Both the position numbers and the translations under genes were made by a program. The notes beneath the pieces were generated by a model. That model did no database searches. It was not told the origin of the DNA and saw nothing but the letters and a program-made list of their open reading frames with translations. A DNA stretch of 64,000 bases from Methylomonas subterranea (lineage in GTDB: Bacteria; Pseudomonadota; Gammaproteobacteria; Methylococcales; Methylomonadaceae), in contig NZ_JANIBJ010000022.1 in the NCBI RefSeq assembly GCF_024505185.1, positions 1 through 64,000 of the forward strand, given 5' to 3'. Below, piece after piece: positions 18,907 to 27,889 of the stretch (its first letter is position 1; every line of letters starts with the position of its first letter).

Positions 18907-20370
18907 CTAATAATAACGAAAAAAGTAAGTGATAAAATTAATGACATTTTTTATTAATAGAGAAATCAATTCATTAGCTTTAGACAAGAAGCAATCTAAG
19001 CATATTAAATCCAGTTCATTAAAAAACTGCATTATCAAAATACAAATAACACCCAATACAACAAAATGGGTTCGTCTTTCGGTTTTCCTATAAGCGCTAA
19101 TAGAATCATTCAACGGCTTTTTTGCTAAAGATTGATAGTCATTGTCATCTAGAAACGCATAGAGCTTCGTACGCCACGATTCTCTTGATATTTCAATAAT
19201 CCGCAAGAAATTATTATTCGTTGTAATAGTAATCCAGTATGAAATTCCAATATACATAGCTATCAAAATAAAAATCCCCGCATAAGCAACTGATATTTCA
19301 GTAACTTTGCCATTTGGCATAGAATAACGCACAGCAACTGCACCAATGGCAATAGCGACATCACGCCAAACGGAACCTGATAAATCTTTTGATTGCTGTA
19401 AAAGTTTCTGAATTTCTTCCGCTAGCGTTTTTCTCAGGTCAGCTAGCGACTTTAAAGTCTCTTTGCTACTGGTTCTTAAATGCGCCTTATAAACGAGCCG
19501 AGCTGAATCAAGTGCACCTGGTAATCGTAAAGCCAAACCTTCACAAAACGAAACATCAGAGCTCCAAGAACGAGCTAATTCAGAGGTTAAAAAGGTATGC
19601 CTTACCTCAACATCCTCACCTTCTAAGTAGACCCAATTTGCGGAGTCTTGAAGTATTTGAAATGGAATTTCTTCTGCCAAAAAACAACCGAAATCGATTA
19701 TTTTTGGAGGCTGTCCTGATAAATTAAGCTTAAAACTGTCGCCTTCTGTATAAAGCTCATTTGGCAGCGATTTAGCCAACATCTCTGACGCCACTTCTTG
19801 CCATATAGCAAACGCAGGGCAATCATCCGGAGCTGATCCGTTTAAAAGCCATGGTTTAATAGACACTGGAGCCATCAGCTCAGACGATTGACATCTGACA
19901 TATTTTCTTGGCCCAACAAAAGGTTTTGATTTGAAGTCATCAAGGGCGTAACCCTGTGGAGCATTAACCCATGGCTCGACCATAAAGGCTTTTGACTCGA
20001 ATCCATTCTGAATAAAAGCCAGCTTGATAGCGTTAGCCGATATTAGCTTTTCTTCACTACGAAGTAATGCTTTCCATCCTTCTAATGAAAAAAGATGCGG
20101 AACGTTAATTGGGCATTCAAATGTCAGGTCTAACCGAAACTTATCTCCTTCATTTCCAGCTTCTGGATAAATAGAATCACCTGTCTCATCCTTGCATACT
20201 AAAGTTAACCAAGGGATACTCTCATCAACAACAGCTTGCCAAGCTGTTAGAGTCGCGCCGTTTAGCCTTCCACCTACCCAAAGATGGCCTGGATCTTCGG
20301 ATATTCTGAAATCAGCAGAACTTCGGCTAAGTTCAACAGCCTTAAGAACCCTTTCCAATATCGATGTCAT
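18907..20370 (-). CDS. Unknown protein with C-terminal membrane domain (module partner)
   Basis: I do not recognise this 487-residue protein. The first about 310 residues look soluble and mixed alpha/beta. About 310-335 is a Lys/Glu-rich helix (ETLKSLADLRKTLAEEIQKLL) likely to form a coiled coil. The C-terminal third holds hydrophobic segments at about 362-385 (AYAGIFILIAMYIGISYWI), about 436-458 and the last 20 residues, ending in FFRYY. Its ATG lies 29 nt inside the preceding NA37-like gene, so the two are co-translated. Codon use and base composition are AT-rich, unlike the flanking housekeeping genes, a sign of transfer. A soluble sensor plus membrane effector layout would suit a defence protein, but that is inference. 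Confidence 0.8.
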   Translation of the reverse strand: MTSILERVLKAVELSRSSADFRISEDPGHLWVGGRLNGATLTAWQAVVDESIPWLTLVCKDETGDSIYPEAGNEGDKFRLDLTFECPINVPHLFSLEGWKALLRSEEKLISANAIKLAFIQNGFESKAFMVEPWVNAPQGYALDDFKSKPFVGPRKYVRCQSSELMAPVSIKPWLLNGSAPDDCPAFAIWQEVASEMLAKSLPNELYTEGDSFKLNLSGQPPKIIDFGCFLAEEIPFQILQDSANWVYLEGEDVEVRHTFLTSELARSWSSDVSFCEGLALRLPGALDSARLVYKAHLRTSSKETLKSLADLRKTLAEEIQKLLQQSKDLSGSVWRDVAIAIGAVAVRYSMPNGKVTEISVAYAGIFILIAMYIGISYWITITTNNNFLRIIEISRESWRTKLYAFLDDNDYQSLAKKPLNDSISAYRKTERRTHFVVLGVICILIMQFFNELDLICLDCFLSKANELISLLIKNVINFITYFFRYY

Positions 20371-21388
20371 CGGTAGTTATTTCGGTAGTAACGATCACTA
20401 TTTTCGTCCTGACTCCATCTTCATGAGGTATTCGCTCAGGGGCATGCTCCTCATCGTAAATAACTTGTGTCCCTTCCACAGTTTCCAATCGCCGGCGAGG
20501 AGGCTTCTGAATACTTTCCGGAATGATCTCAAATGACTCTTCAGCGATACCCAAATCTTTTAAATTCTTAGATAACGTATTTCGAATAGGCGAGTTTTCA
20601 TCTACAGCTCCAAAAATAGCAGATATCAATGGTTCATAATTTTCAGCATCAAATTGCTGTCCATTTTGGCGTAAGACAGCATAAATATGGCTAACACCGC
20701 TCCGTTGAATTTCGATTGGCAATGAAGTTCTATGCTTTTTAAATGTATTTTTGAAAGCATCCACTAATTTACTACTCATCTTTTCAGGTGAGTTTACTCG
20801 GCGAACTTCCAAAAAACTCTGAAAATAATCTGAGATATGAGTTGGCTTACTTCTATCTTTTACGATTACTTTGCCTCCTTGATCATCTTGAAGACGTACT
20901 AGGGCAATTTTTTGCATAGCCTCCGCTTTACGCACAAAGGTTTCCCGAAACCTCTCCAATTGAGGCACTATCTCTGTTCCATTCTGATTTAAGATATAAC
21001 GAACAACATCCTCGTTATCATATTTTATGAGAGCATAAATTGTATTATCTTGCCCCGCCATCAATTCAAAAACAAAGAAAACACCTTCACTTGTATTACC
21101 ACCAGAATGAAGTCTTTGAAAATCGCGCGCTAATGCCTTAGTAGAGTTGGAAAAGTTATTTTCATTTTCTCCTATCGAACGCAGTGTGGCTTCCGTCGGA
21201 GAATGCAGCTTGAATTCAAAGAGATTCCCTTTTAATGCGGACTTGACGCGCTCTAAGAAGAAGTCCGTAAATTGTGGTGGCTCAATTTCTTCAAGCAAGA
21301 TCGGCTCTTCGAGAGATTTCCCAACAACATGAAAAATCATTCGACTAATAGAGAGCATCTGTTTTTCTGCATCAGTCAAAAAGCTCAT
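20342..21388 (-). CDS. NA37/YejK-like nucleoid-associated protein (module first gene)
   Basis: A 348-residue protein whose pattern resembles the 37-kDa nucleoid-associated family (YejK/NdpA, NA37). An N-terminal beta-rich half includes FKLHSPTEATLRSI, then a helix with NNFSNSTKALARDFQRL and strands GVFFVFEL, comparable to the YejK stretch ending GGFVLF. A central SDYFQSFLEVRR segment resembles the YejK ADFFMDFLG region. The assignment is from pattern, not alignment, and is moderate. The protein is predicted soluble and may bind DNA. It has an AGGA ribosome site 6 nt before the ATG, a sigma-70-like promoter upstream, and a 29-nt overlap with the membrane-protein gene. Confidence 0.7.
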   Translation of the reverse strand: MSFLTDAEKQMLSISRMIFHVVGKSLEEPILLEEIEPPQFTDFFLERVKSALKGNLFEFKLHSPTEATLRSIGENENNFSNSTKALARDFQRLHSGGNTSEGVFFVFELMAGQDNTIYALIKYDNEDVVRYILNQNGTEIVPQLERFRETFVRKAEAMQKIALVRLQDDQGGKVIVKDRSKPTHISDYFQSFLEVRRVNSPEKMSSKLVDAFKNTFKKHRTSLPIEIQRSGVSHIYAVLRQNGQQFDAENYEPLISAIFGAVDENSPIRNTLSKNLKDLGIAEESFEIIPESIQKPPRRRLETVEGTQVIYDEEHAPERIPHEDGVRTKIVIVTTEITTDDIDIGKGS

Positions 21389-21409
21389 TGAATTTCCTTA
21401 ACTCAATCA

Positions 21410-21449
21410 ATTATCCAAAAACAAAGAAATAAGTCGCAACCTAGGGTTG
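21410..21449 (-). promoter_or_regulatory. Sigma-70-type promoter with overlapping palindrome for the two-gene module
   Basis: On the minus strand a -35 TTGCGA (complement of 21434-21439) and a -10 GATAAT (complement of 21410-21415) are separated by 18 bp. A 5-bp perfect inverted repeat CAACC-TAG-GGTTG at 21437-21449 overlaps the -35 box, a position suited to a repressor site. The first gene starts 22 bp downstream of the -10 box. Confidence 0.5.
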
Positions 21450-21529
21450 TTAAAAAGGCATAGCAATTAGGGGGTGCACACGATACCTACTAAATATTAA
21501 ACGATTTCAAGTTTCGCTACGGGGTTTTT

Positions 21530-21571
21530 CCCGTTATGCCGCGCCGAGCACCGGAGGGTTTGGGCGGATTA
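21530..21571 (+). repeat. Truncated end of the long dispersed repeat
   Basis: These 42 bp match the first 42 bp of copy B (from about 22196) and the far end of copy A. The homology breaks at 21571, where a copy of the second repeat family begins. It marks the right-hand side of the AT-rich module, so the module is closely flanked by inverted copies of the same repeat end. Confidence 0.75.
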
Positions 21572-21659
21572 AGGCCGTAAGGTGCAATCGTAGGGCGTCA
21601 ATAGGCGCAGCCGTATTGCGCCGTATGTTAGCCTTCAAGCATTCGGCGCATTACGCTAT
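21571..21659 (+). repeat. Palindrome-ended repeat, copy 1 (interrupted by the intron)
   Basis: About 88 bp identical to 22043-22130 and, apart from a 10-bp indel, to 23185-23263. In the intact copies the unit ends in a palindrome with arms GGCGCATTA and TAATGCGCC. Here it stops in the palindrome centre and the group II intron 3' end begins. Confidence 0.8.
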
Positions 21660-21727
21660 ATCGGGTCAGAGGGAGCCGCAGCTCCCGTCTGCCCACAGAA
21701 CCGTGCGTACGGGTCCGTACACGGCTC
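21660..21727 (-). ncRNA. Group II intron domains V and VI (3' end of a truncated intron)
   Basis: Read on the minus strand, 21727-21697 folds as domain V: an 8-bp lower stem GAGCCGTG/CACGGTTC with the catalytic AGC triad, a 2-nt bulge CG on the 3' side, and an upper stem TACG/CGTA. Next, 21694-21663 folds as domain VI, with stem GGG-CAGA/TCTG-A-CCC and a single bulged A (complement of 21666), the branch-point nucleotide. The bulged A is 6-7 nt from the apparent 3' end at 21659-21660, the usual distance. Domains I to III are missing, so the element cannot splice on its own. Confidence 0.85.
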
Positions 21728-21728
21728 C

Positions 21729-22040
21729 TCACGCAAGACGAATCCACTGAGAAACATCAAACCAATGTGCCAATTGTCGGTCGGATCGTATTTCCTGGCC
21801 CATCAGGTTGATAAACCAACTATTCGGATAGGCTCTTGTCACCGCACGGGTGACTGAAAGCGCCCATCGTTTCTGGTTGGAAAAGACCGTTTGGGCGGCT
21901 TGCTTTCGCGGTACACCTCGTTTGACCAGATGTCGATACAGATACGGCTTTCGCTTCTGTTGGCTCACCAGTCTCGCCCGCAAACGCCTTCGAATGTGGG
22001 CTTCGATCTTCCTCAATTGGGACGGGTACTGAGTCAGACT
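21729..22040 (-). pseudogene. ltrA: C-terminal fragment of group II intron reverse transcriptase/maturase
   Basis: About 104 residues of the maturase X/thumb region remain, with RRRLRARLVSQQKRKPYLYRHL, a Trp-containing SNQKRWALS segment (position of the GIIM domain), and the ending WFDVSQWIRL. The stop codon is one base before domain V, as expected for a domain-IV-encoded ORF. The reverse transcriptase palm and fingers are absent; upstream the reading frame runs into a copy of the repeat at 22043, so the fragment was truncated by deletion or recombination there. It is not expected to be functional. Confidence 0.85.
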
Positions 22041-22042
22041 AT

Positions 22043-22165
22043 AAGGCCGTAAGGTGCAATCGTAGGGCGTCAATAGGCGCAGCCGTATTGCGCCGTATGT
22101 TAGCCTTCAAGCATTCGGCGCATTACGCTATCGCTAATGCGCCCTACAAACTTCCAAAATAGTAA
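22043..22165 (+). repeat. Palindrome-ended repeat, copy 2 (intact)
   Basis: Contains the unit also present at 21571 and 23185, followed by the complete palindrome (arms 22117-22125 and 22135-22143) and a tail through about 22165 that is shared with copy 3. It abuts the broken end of the maturase fragment. Confidence 0.8.
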
Positions 22166-22189
22166 ACGATTTCAAATTTCGTAATGGGT

Positions 22190-22450
22190 TTGCTCCCGTT
22201 ATGCCGCGCCGAGCACCGGAGGGTTTGGGCGGATTAGCCCGTTAGGGGCGATGCAGGGATGCATCGCGTTTTCCGCAGGGGCTGGGATGCCCCTTCGGAA
22301 AACCCCGCTCAAATCCTTCGGCGCGCAGGATCAACGCGGCATCCGGGCCGCCTTTTCTTTGGATACTTTCTTTTGGCGACACAAAAGAAAGTATCTCGGC
22401 TGTCGGGCCGAGACCCGACTTCCAAACATCCGTCGCGATAGCGACACCTT
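22190..22450 (+). repeat. Long dispersed repeat, copy B (right arm of the inverted pair)
   Basis: Near-identical in reverse orientation to 18515-18775. Contains a 12-bp direct/inverted pairing around ACTTTCTTTTG and CAAAAGAAAGT that forms a strong hairpin (about 22367-22393). No gene is supported inside it. It lies between the intron remnant and vapC. Confidence 0.8.
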
Positions 22451-22478
22451 AAAAAGCCGGAGCTTGGGAGCCAGAAAG

Positions 22479-22880
22479 CTACCCCAACCAATTCTCCATC
22501 AACAACCCCGGCACCCTCTCAAATTCCCGCAAATTATTGCTCACCAAAATCAAACCATGACTACGTGCATGCGCGGCAATGTGCAAATCGTTAACAATTA
22601 TCGTTTGACCAATGCGTTCCAACGCGGCGCGTATGCTGCCGTAATGCGTGGCGGCGTTATCTTTGTATGGCAACACCTGCAAACGGCTGCAAAAATCTTC
22701 TACCACTGCCAGATTACGCTCGGGAACTTGGCTTTTTTCCGCGCCATGAATCAACTCGGCCAACGTTATAGCGGAAATCGCCATGCGTCCATGATGCCGA
22801 TTGAAGGTTGCCAACACCTCAATTGGGCGCTGTTTGATTACGTATATAACGATGTTGGTATCGAGCAGATATTTCAACAT
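22479..22880 (-). CDS. vapC: VapC-type PIN-domain ribonuclease toxin
   Basis: A 133-residue PIN-domain protein. The acidic active-site residues are visible: LDTNI (D7), a conserved glutamate in TLAELIHG (about E42), and NDLHIAAHA (about D98), with a final acidic position near SNNLREFERV. VapC toxins cleave tRNA or rRNA; this group (E. coli-type VapC with VagC-like antitoxin) often cuts initiator tRNA, but the target here is unknown. It follows vapB by 6 nt and is neutralised by it. Confidence 0.93.
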   Translation of the reverse strand: MLKYLLDTNIVIYVIKQRPIEVLATFNRHHGRMAISAITLAELIHGAEKSQVPERNLAVVEDFCSRLQVLPYKDNAATHYGSIRAALERIGQTIIVNDLHIAAHARSHGLILVSNNLREFERVPGLLMENWLG

Positions 22881-22886
22881 ATGAAA

Positions 22887-23120
22887 CTACAAACTGTCGC
22901 GTTCGTTCTGCTGCTGACTGGCCCGCTCGCTTAAAAAATCGTCGCTGACAGTCGGACCGTTGACGAAAAAACTGTCCCAGGCAGAATCCGCTGGGGCAAT
23001 AATGCGTTCCGCGCCGACAGCCCTGACTTCCACTTTTTTGACGCTCTCCGGAAAACGCATGTCGGCGGGCAGGCGCACGGCCTGGCTACGATTGTTGGTA
23101 AAAACGGTACTTGCTGTCAT
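22887..23120 (-). CDS. vapB: VapB/VagC-type antitoxin
   Basis: A 77-residue antitoxin with an N-terminal AbrB/MazE-like swapped-hairpin DNA-binding domain (VFTNNRSQAVRLPADMRFP) and an acidic C-terminus that would wrap VapC. GGAGG lies 6 nt before the ATG. It is the first gene of the pair, preceded by a strong promoter and palindromic operator, as expected for autoregulation by the VapBC complex. Confidence 0.92.
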   Translation of the reverse strand: MTASTVFTNNRSQAVRLPADMRFPESVKKVEVRAVGAERIIAPADSAWDSFFVNGPTVSDDFLSERASQQQNERDSL

Positions 23121-23138
23121 AGACGCCCTCCAAAATGC

Positions 23139-23178
23139 TATATACCAGCAATATATCCCTGGACAGTGCTTGCGTCAA
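23139..23178 (-). promoter_or_regulatory. vapBC promoter and operator
   Basis: On the minus strand a -35 TTGACG (complement of 23173-23178) and -10 TATATT (complement of 23150-23155) are spaced by the optimal 17 bp. An inverted repeat ATATA-N7-TATAT (23140-23144 with 23152-23156) overlaps the -10 box, well placed for repression by the antitoxin complex. The vapB ATG is about 30 bp downstream of the -10 box. Confidence 0.7.
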
Positions 23179-23184
23179 TTCGCT

Positions 23185-23290
23185 AAGGCCGTAAGGTGCA
23201 ATCGTAGGGCGTCAATAGGCGCAGCCGTATGTTAGCCTTCAAGCATTCGGCGCATTACGCTAGCGCTAATGCGCCCTACAAACTTCCAAA
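23185..23290 (+). repeat. Palindrome-ended repeat, copy 3
   Basis: Same unit as 21571 and 22043, but 10 bp shorter: one of two CCGTAT-bounded segments has been lost, which looks like slippage between short direct repeats. The terminal palindrome and its tail are intact. It abuts the vapBC promoter. Confidence 0.8.
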
Positions 23291-23324
23291 ATTTCAAACG
23301 ATTTCAAATTTCGCAGTGGTTTTC

Positions 23325-23535
23325 TCCCTTAATGCCGCGCCGGGCACCGGAGGGTTTGAGCGGACAAATCGGCAGGGTTGCCGGTTTGCATGCGTAGCAG
23401 CCGAAGGGCGAGGTACAAGGAAGTACCGAGTGATTTGCCCGTTCGGGGCGATGCAGGGAGGCAGCGTGTTTTCCGCAGGGGCGGAGATGCCGCTGCGGAA
23501 CCGGCATTAAATTATCGTCGCGACAGCGGCACGAA
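23325..23535 (+). repeat. Degenerate copy of the long dispersed repeat
   Basis: The start (to about 23365) and the section 23440-23500 resemble copy B, with an unrelated insertion of about 70 bp between them. The gene-free region 23121-23657 therefore consists of the vapBC promoter, repeat copy 3, this degenerate repeat, and about 120 bp with no recognised feature before the aldolase gene. Confidence 0.6.
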
Positions 23536-23657
23536 AAAAGCTAAGGTCGCGTAGGTAGTTGAAACAATTACCCCACAACACTGGATGCGCAATCCCGGCC
23601 ATCCACCGCTATACTGGCGGCATTGCAATCAACACTTTCACGGATATACCACCACTT

Positions 23658-25915
<2,258 letters not shown>

Positions 25916-25916
25916 G

Positions 25917-26306
25917 ATGCGACTCAAGGTAATGCTCCCCAACGAGGTATTGCTGGATGTCGCCGTGACTAAAATTATCGCCGAAGCCGAAAACGGCTGG
26001 TTCTGCCTTGAGCCGCGCCACGTCGATTTTGTCTCCGCCCTGGCACCCGGATTGCTGCGCTATGTGACGCCCGAAGGCGTTGAGATGTTTCTCGGCATCG
26101 ACGAAGGCATCTTGGTCAAATGCGGCGATTTGGTGCGGGTGTCCACCCCCGACGCGGTAACGGACAGCGACCCGGAGACACTGAAGCGACGCATGCAAGG
26201 CCGCCTCGATGCCGCCGATGAGCATAACCGCCATGCCCGCGGCGTGCTGGCCCGACTGGAAGCCGGCCTGGCGAAGCGTTTTACGGACATGCAAAAACGG
26301 CGCTGA
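25917..26306 (+). CDS. atpC: N-type ATPase epsilon subunit
   Basis: A 130-residue F1 epsilon subunit: an N-terminal beta-sandwich (MRLKVMLPNEVLLDVAVTKI, with the family G-x-FC-LEPRHVDFVSAL segment) and a C-terminal helical hairpin (about 85-130). It forms the central stalk with gamma and regulates ATP hydrolysis. The start follows the atpD stop by one base. Confidence 0.92.
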   Translation: MRLKVMLPNEVLLDVAVTKIIAEAENGWFCLEPRHVDFVSALAPGLLRYVTPEGVEMFLGIDEGILVKCGDLVRVSTPDAVTDSDPETLKRRMQGRLDAADEHNRHARGVLARLEAGLAKRFTDMQKRR

Positions 26307-26307
26307 C

Positions 26308-26619
26308 ATGGCTAAGCCAGGCAAATTCCGCAAGCTACCACTTGCCGACCGCATCGGCGGCAAGGCAGACCGCCACCGACGGGCGCGCATAAGGCCCAAG
26401 CGCAGCCTGTGGTTCGGCCTGGGCATGTTCGGCTTGGTGGGGTGGGCGGTTATCGTGCCAACCCTGCTGGGTATCGCCGCCGGCATCTGGCTGGACCGTC
26501 TGTGGCCCGGCCGGGTATCGTGGACCTTGACGCTGCTGTTCGGCGGTGTGATATTGGGCTGCAGGAATGCCTGGTATTGGCTGGAACGTGAACGACAGGA
26601 CAAGCATCATGACCAATAA
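26308..26619 (+). CDS. atpQ: N-ATPase AtpQ (AtpI/AtpZ-like membrane protein)
   Basis: A 103-residue protein with a basic N-terminus and two membrane helices (about 33-56 and 63-82) of the AtpI/AtpZ type, with GIAAGIWLD between them. In N-ATPase operons this position is atpQ, thought to help c-ring assembly or Mg2+/ion handling. It follows atpC by one base and overlaps atpR by 11 nt. The call rests on position and the helix pattern. Confidence 0.85.
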   Translation: MAKPGKFRKLPLADRIGGKADRHRRARIRPKRSLWFGLGMFGLVGWAVIVPTLLGIAAGIWLDRLWPGRVSWTLTLLFGGVILGCRNAWYWLERERQDKHHDQ

Positions 26620-26902
26620 TCTCGCCATCGCCGCCGACTGGCTGATGGCCGCAAGCGTGGGCGTATTACTGGGCTGCGTGTATTTCGGCGGTCTGTGGCT
26701 GACCATTCGCCGGCTAGCGCATGCCCGGCAACCCGGTTTGCACATGCTGGCCAGCCTGCTGCTGCGCCTGGCCTTGCTGGCCTGGGGGCTTTACCTGCTG
26801 ACCGACGGCCATTGGCAACGCTTTGCGGCCGCGCTGGCCGGTTTATTGCTCGCCCGCTGGTGGTGGATACGCCGCATTGCTCCCACCGGAGCCGAACGAT
26901 GA
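26609..26902 (+). CDS. atpR: N-ATPase AtpR membrane protein
   Basis: A 97-residue protein with three membrane helices. The second helix region carries arginines (LLLRLALLAWG), and helix-adjacent Arg residues facing the membrane are a noted trait of AtpR, proposed to interact with the carboxylates of the c subunit. The start ATG overlaps atpQ by 11 nt and the stop overlaps atpB in ATGA. AtpR occurs only in N-type operons, so it is diagnostic. Confidence 0.88.
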   Translation: MTNNLAIAADWLMAASVGVLLGCVYFGGLWLTIRRLAHARQPGLHMLASLLLRLALLAWGLYLLTDGHWQRFAAALAGLLLARWWWIRRIAPTGAER

Positions 26903-27597
26903 AGCTGAGCAGCGACGGCACCATCCTGGCCTGGTTCGGCCCGTGGCCGATCAATGCCACCCTAGCCTACACCTGGCTGGTCATGGCCGTTTTGGTGCTG
27001 ACATCCTTTCTGGTCACCCGGCGTTTGCAAGACGAGCCGAACATGAGCCGCTGGCAAAATCTGCTGGAAATACTGGTCGACGGCCTACGCGAGCAGATTC
27101 GCCAAACCAGTTGCCAGGATCCCGGCCCCTATCTGCCTTTCGTCGGCACGCTGTTTCTGTTCATCGCCGTGTCCAATCTATTGGCCATCGTACCCGGTTA
27201 CGCGCCGCCGACCGCCTCCTTGTCCACCACCGTGGCGTTGGCCCTGGCGGTTTTCGCCGCCGTGCCGATTTACGGCATCGCCCAGCGCGGCGTACGCTCC
27301 TATCTGGCCGACTATCTGAAGCCCTCGTTTTTTTTGCTGCCGCTCAACATCCTGAGCGAAGTTTCCCGCACCCTGGCCTTGGCCGTGCGCCTATACGGCA
27401 ACATGATGAGCGGCACTATCATCGGCGGCATCCTGCTGGGCATCGTGCCGCTATTTTTCCCCGTGGTGTTGCAGTTCCTCGGGCTGATCACCGGACTGGT
27501 GCAGGCCTACATCTTTGCCGTGCTGGCGATGGTATTTATTGCCTCGGCGCAAGCCGCCCGGGATGAACGCAAGCCTACTCAAACCTTTGGAGATTGA
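26899..27597 (+). CDS. atpB: N-type ATPase subunit a
   Basis: A 232-residue F0 subunit a with about five or six membrane helices. The essential stator arginine is R164 in LALAVRLYGNMMSG. The length is short compared with housekeeping AtpB (about 270). Together with the c ring it forms the ion half-channels. It overlaps atpR by four bases and ends one base before the c-subunit start. Confidence 0.95.
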   Translation: MKLSSDGTILAWFGPWPINATLAYTWLVMAVLVLTSFLVTRRLQDEPNMSRWQNLLEILVDGLREQIRQTSCQDPGPYLPFVGTLFLFIAVSNLLAIVPGYAPPTASLSTTVALALAVFAAVPIYGIAQRGVRSYLADYLKPSFFLLPLNILSEVSRTLALAVRLYGNMMSGTIIGGILLGIVPLFFPVVLQFLGLITGLVQAYIFAVLAMVFIASAQAARDERKPTQTFGD

Positions 27598-27598
27598 T

Positions 27599-27886
27599 AT
27601 GTCCGAACTCGGTCCCGACCTCATCATAGGCGCCGTATCCATTTTCACCGCCGGCATCACCATGGCCATCGGCAGCATTGCGCCGGCCCTGGGCGAAGGC
27701 AAGGCGGTTGCGGAAGCCTTGAACGCCATCGCCCAACAACCGGATGAAGCCCCGACCCTGACCCGCACGCTGTTCGTCGGCATGGCGATGGTCGAATCGA
27801 CCGCCATTTATTGTCTGGTGGTCAGCATGATTTTGATTTTCGCCAATCCGTTCTGGGAGTATTTCATCGGCAAGGCCGGAGGCTGA
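27599..27886 (+). CDS. atpE: N-type ATPase c subunit with two carboxylates
   Basis: A 95-residue two-helix proteolipid. Helix 1 carries GEG with E33 at the position that is Gln in the Na+ c subunit of Ilyobacter (Q32). Helix 2 has VESTAIY with E66, S67, T68 and Y71, matching the known Na+ ligand set. Paired carboxylates occur in the Na+ rotor of Fusobacterium and in some N-type rotors, one of which is reported as H+-selective, so the coupling ion here is open. A GGAG ribosome site lies 6 nt before the ATG at 27599. Confidence 0.95.
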   Translation: MSELGPDLIIGAVSIFTAGITMAIGSIAPALGEGKAVAEALNAIAQQPDEAPTLTRTLFVGMAMVESTAIYCLVVSMILIFANPFWEYFIGKAGG

Positions 27887-27889
27887 GCC

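Noticed and set aside
23155-23175. A second GG...GC pair near vapB resembling sigma-54
   Set aside because: Spacing is one base short, and the same DNA forms a good sigma-70 promoter.
18460-23657. CRISPR array in the repeat-rich island
   Set aside because: The repeats are long and irregularly spaced, with no short regular repeat-spacer units and no cas genes.
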